Assembly: GCA_020860755.1 (NCBI GenBank)
Contig: JAJBTQ010000004.1
Location: forward strand, 30,326 to 94,325
From: Lachnospiraceae bacterium
Lineage (GTDB): Bacteria > Bacillota > Clostridia > Lachnospirales > Lachnospiraceae
DNA length: 64,000 nucleotides
Direction of reading: 5' to 3'
Made by a program: the position numbers and the translations under genes. Each line of letters starts with the position of its first letter. Within the stretch, counting starts at the first letter, position 1. A model generated the notes under the pieces. That model worked only from the letters and a program-made list of their open reading frames with translations, had not been told where the DNA came from and made no database searches. Shown in pieces: positions 62,625-64,000 of this stretch.

Positions 62625-63959
62625 TTAATCGGATCCTCTCGTTAAAGAATCCAACAGTTCAAAATAATTTTCAAACGTCTTGCTGCAGCAGCCGGGATTA
62701 TCTATCACGATCCCGTCCGCTCCCAGTCCCATCACGGCAAAAGCCATAGCCACGCGGTGGTCATCAAACGTTTCGATCCGGCATGGTTTTGGCATTCCCG
62801 GCTCAATGCTTACCCCGTCCGGAAACTCTTCACAGGAGATTCCGGCACGCCGCAGATTTGTCACGATAGAATGGATCCGGTCAGACTCCTGCTGCCGCAC
62901 ATGAGCGATGTTCGAGATCCTGACCGATGCATTCGCATAGGGCGCAATGGCCGCAAGTGTCAGCGCCTGATCCGAAAAATCCCTCATATCGACAGGGATC
63001 CCTTTCAGGCTGCCTGCCGCCGGTCCCGAAACGGCTATTCCATCCGCTTCTTCCCAGATCACACAGCCCATCCGCTCCAGCACATCCAGAAACTTTAAGT
63101 CCCCCTGCATACTGCTGCCGTAAATCCGGTTCACCCGGACATATCCCCCGGTCACTGCCGCCGCACCGTAAAAATAACAGGCCGCCGACACATCCGGCTC
63201 CACATGGTATTTTTCTCCGGCATACGCCGCTTTCGCAGGCACAAAATACGCACTGTCCTCAAAGCGGACCTCCACACCAAAATCCCGCATCATGCGGCGG
63301 GTCATTCGAACATACGGCCCATCTTTCTTCCCGCCCGTGATGACGATCTTAAGACCGCCGGACAGCATGGGCGCAGCCATCAAAAGGGCGCTTAAAAACT
63401 GAGTGCTCTCGCCAATGTCCAACTCCACCTGTGCCGGACTCAGCATCTGATCCTTCTGCTTCGCCGCCCCGGATATTTCGATCGGCAGATGCCATTCCTC
63501 TCCCAGCCATGTGATCTGTGCGCCGAGAGACAAAAGCGCCTCAAACAGCGACCGCATGGGCCGTTTTTCCATCTGTAAAGAAGCCCGGATCCGGTAGGTC
63601 CCGTCTGACAATCCGAGCAGTGCCGTCAAAAACCGGGCCGCGGTACCCGCACTGCCCACATTGATCTCTGCCTCGGAACGAGGAATGCGCCCTCCCAGAC
63701 CCTGCACACGGACCCGGCAGTCTTGTTCGGACATCTCAACGGAAAATCCGAGCGCTCTAAGAGCATCGAGAAACGCCCTCGAATCGTCGCTGAACAAAAC
63801 TCCCTCCATCTCGACCGGGCCATCCGCAAGCGCGGACAGAAGAAGCGCCCGGTTCGTGATACTCTTCGAACCGGGAACCTCCACCTCCCAATGTATCGGC
63901 TTGGTCGGGCGTTTTATTTCATAAAATTCAGCCTTTTCATTTCCAGTATCTGCCATCAT
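62625..63959 (-). CDS. aroA: 3-phosphoshikimate 1-carboxyvinyltransferase (EPSP synthase)
   Basis: Sixth step of the shikimate pathway, joining PEP to shikimate 3-phosphate. 444 residues in two domains; the key segments PGSKSITNRALLLSALA (about 30-46), GSAGTAARFLTALL, DFSDQALTLAAIAPYA and DHRVAMAFAVMG are intact. The glycine-rich loop here reads GSAGTAAR rather than the GNAGTAMR of E. coli. No good ribosome binding site precedes ATG 63959, and an in-frame stop lies just upstream; ATG 63956 is equally possible. Other aro genes may lie beyond the edge. Confidence 0.95.
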   Translation of the reverse strand: MMADTGNEKAEFYEIKRPTKPIHWEVEVPGSKSITNRALLLSALADGPVEMEGVLFSDDSRAFLDALRALGFSVEMSEQDCRVRVQGLGGRIPRSEAEINVGSAGTAARFLTALLGLSDGTYRIRASLQMEKRPMRSLFEALLSLGAQITWLGEEWHLPIEISGAAKQKDQMLSPAQVELDIGESTQFLSALLMAAPMLSGGLKIVITGGKKDGPYVRMTRRMMRDFGVEVRFEDSAYFVPAKAAYAGEKYHVEPDVSAACYFYGAAAVTGGYVRVNRIYGSSMQGDLKFLDVLERMGCVIWEEADGIAVSGPAAGSLKGIPVDMRDFSDQALTLAAIAPYANASVRISNIAHVRQQESDRIHSIVTNLRRAGISCEEFPDGVSIEPGMPKPCRIETFDDHRVAMAFAVMGLGADGIVIDNPGCCSKTFENYFELLDSLTRGSD

Positions 63960-64000
63960 ATATGCTGTCTACGTTCTACCCCGTATCCTCCTCGACATAT

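Overview
The window reads as the chromosome of a Firmicute of the class Clostridia, most likely close to Lachnospiraceae. This is inferred from the gene set: a KOW-domain protein between map and infA, type-Z zinc S14, zinc-LID adenylate kinase, YhaM, MutS2, ribDEBAH under an FMN riboswitch, PAAT transporter lipoproteins and strong AGGAGG ribosome binding sites. Many sites match TTGACA-N17-TATAAT closely. No phage, insertion sequence, CRISPR array, tRNA or rRNA gene was seen.

Layout. 1-3.1 kb (minus strand): the start of the rif cluster, transcribed leftward: rpmG-secE-nusG-rplK-rplA, then a consensus promoter, an L10 leader with attenuator, and rplJ running off the edge. 3.1-30 kb: housekeeping and accessory genes in short units: a Nudix hydrolase, argC, a complete amino-acid ABC importer, a phosphodiesterase with an unusual tail, a SpoU methyltransferase, an NSS-type sodium symporter, a hydrolase, GNAT, CAT-like and MBL-fold genes, a large alcohol/aldehyde dehydrogenase fusion, guaA, a divergent PlsY, a GDSL esterase, mgtA with a winged-helix partner, an acidic lipoprotein, an RlmD-type methyltransferase, yhaM, mutS2 and a two-component system. 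30.1-46.8 kb (minus): the full S10-spc-alpha ribosomal protein run from rpsJ to rplQ with secY, adk, map, infA and rpoA, driven by a promoter before rpsJ and a second before rpmJ. 46.9-49 kb: a beta-helix lipoprotein gene broken by a frameshift. 49.2-64 kb: an RNA methyltransferase, nth, truA, aspartate kinase, a YhaO/YhaN (SbcD/SbcC-like) pair just downstream of the riboflavin operon, and aroA-patatin-GNAT-flippase.

How the parts work together. The ribosomal operons supply translation, secretion (secE, secY) and RNA polymerase alpha, with leader RNAs in front of rplJ and rpsJ giving probable feedback control. ribD-ribE-ribBA-ribH make riboflavin from GTP and ribulose 5-phosphate under one FMN riboswitch. 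The three-gene ABC importer has a terminator after the binding protein, which would give more binding protein than permease. Points of most interest are the reversed-order ADH-ALDH fusion, two non-coding or repeat-bearing insertions inside the ribosomal operons (rpsJ-rplC and rpsH-rplF), a phosphodiesterase with a long basic linker and extra C-terminal domain, a regulator with a decayed receiver beside mgtA, a histidine kinase with almost no sensor region, and a PlsY homologue whose glycerol-phosphate motifs are altered.
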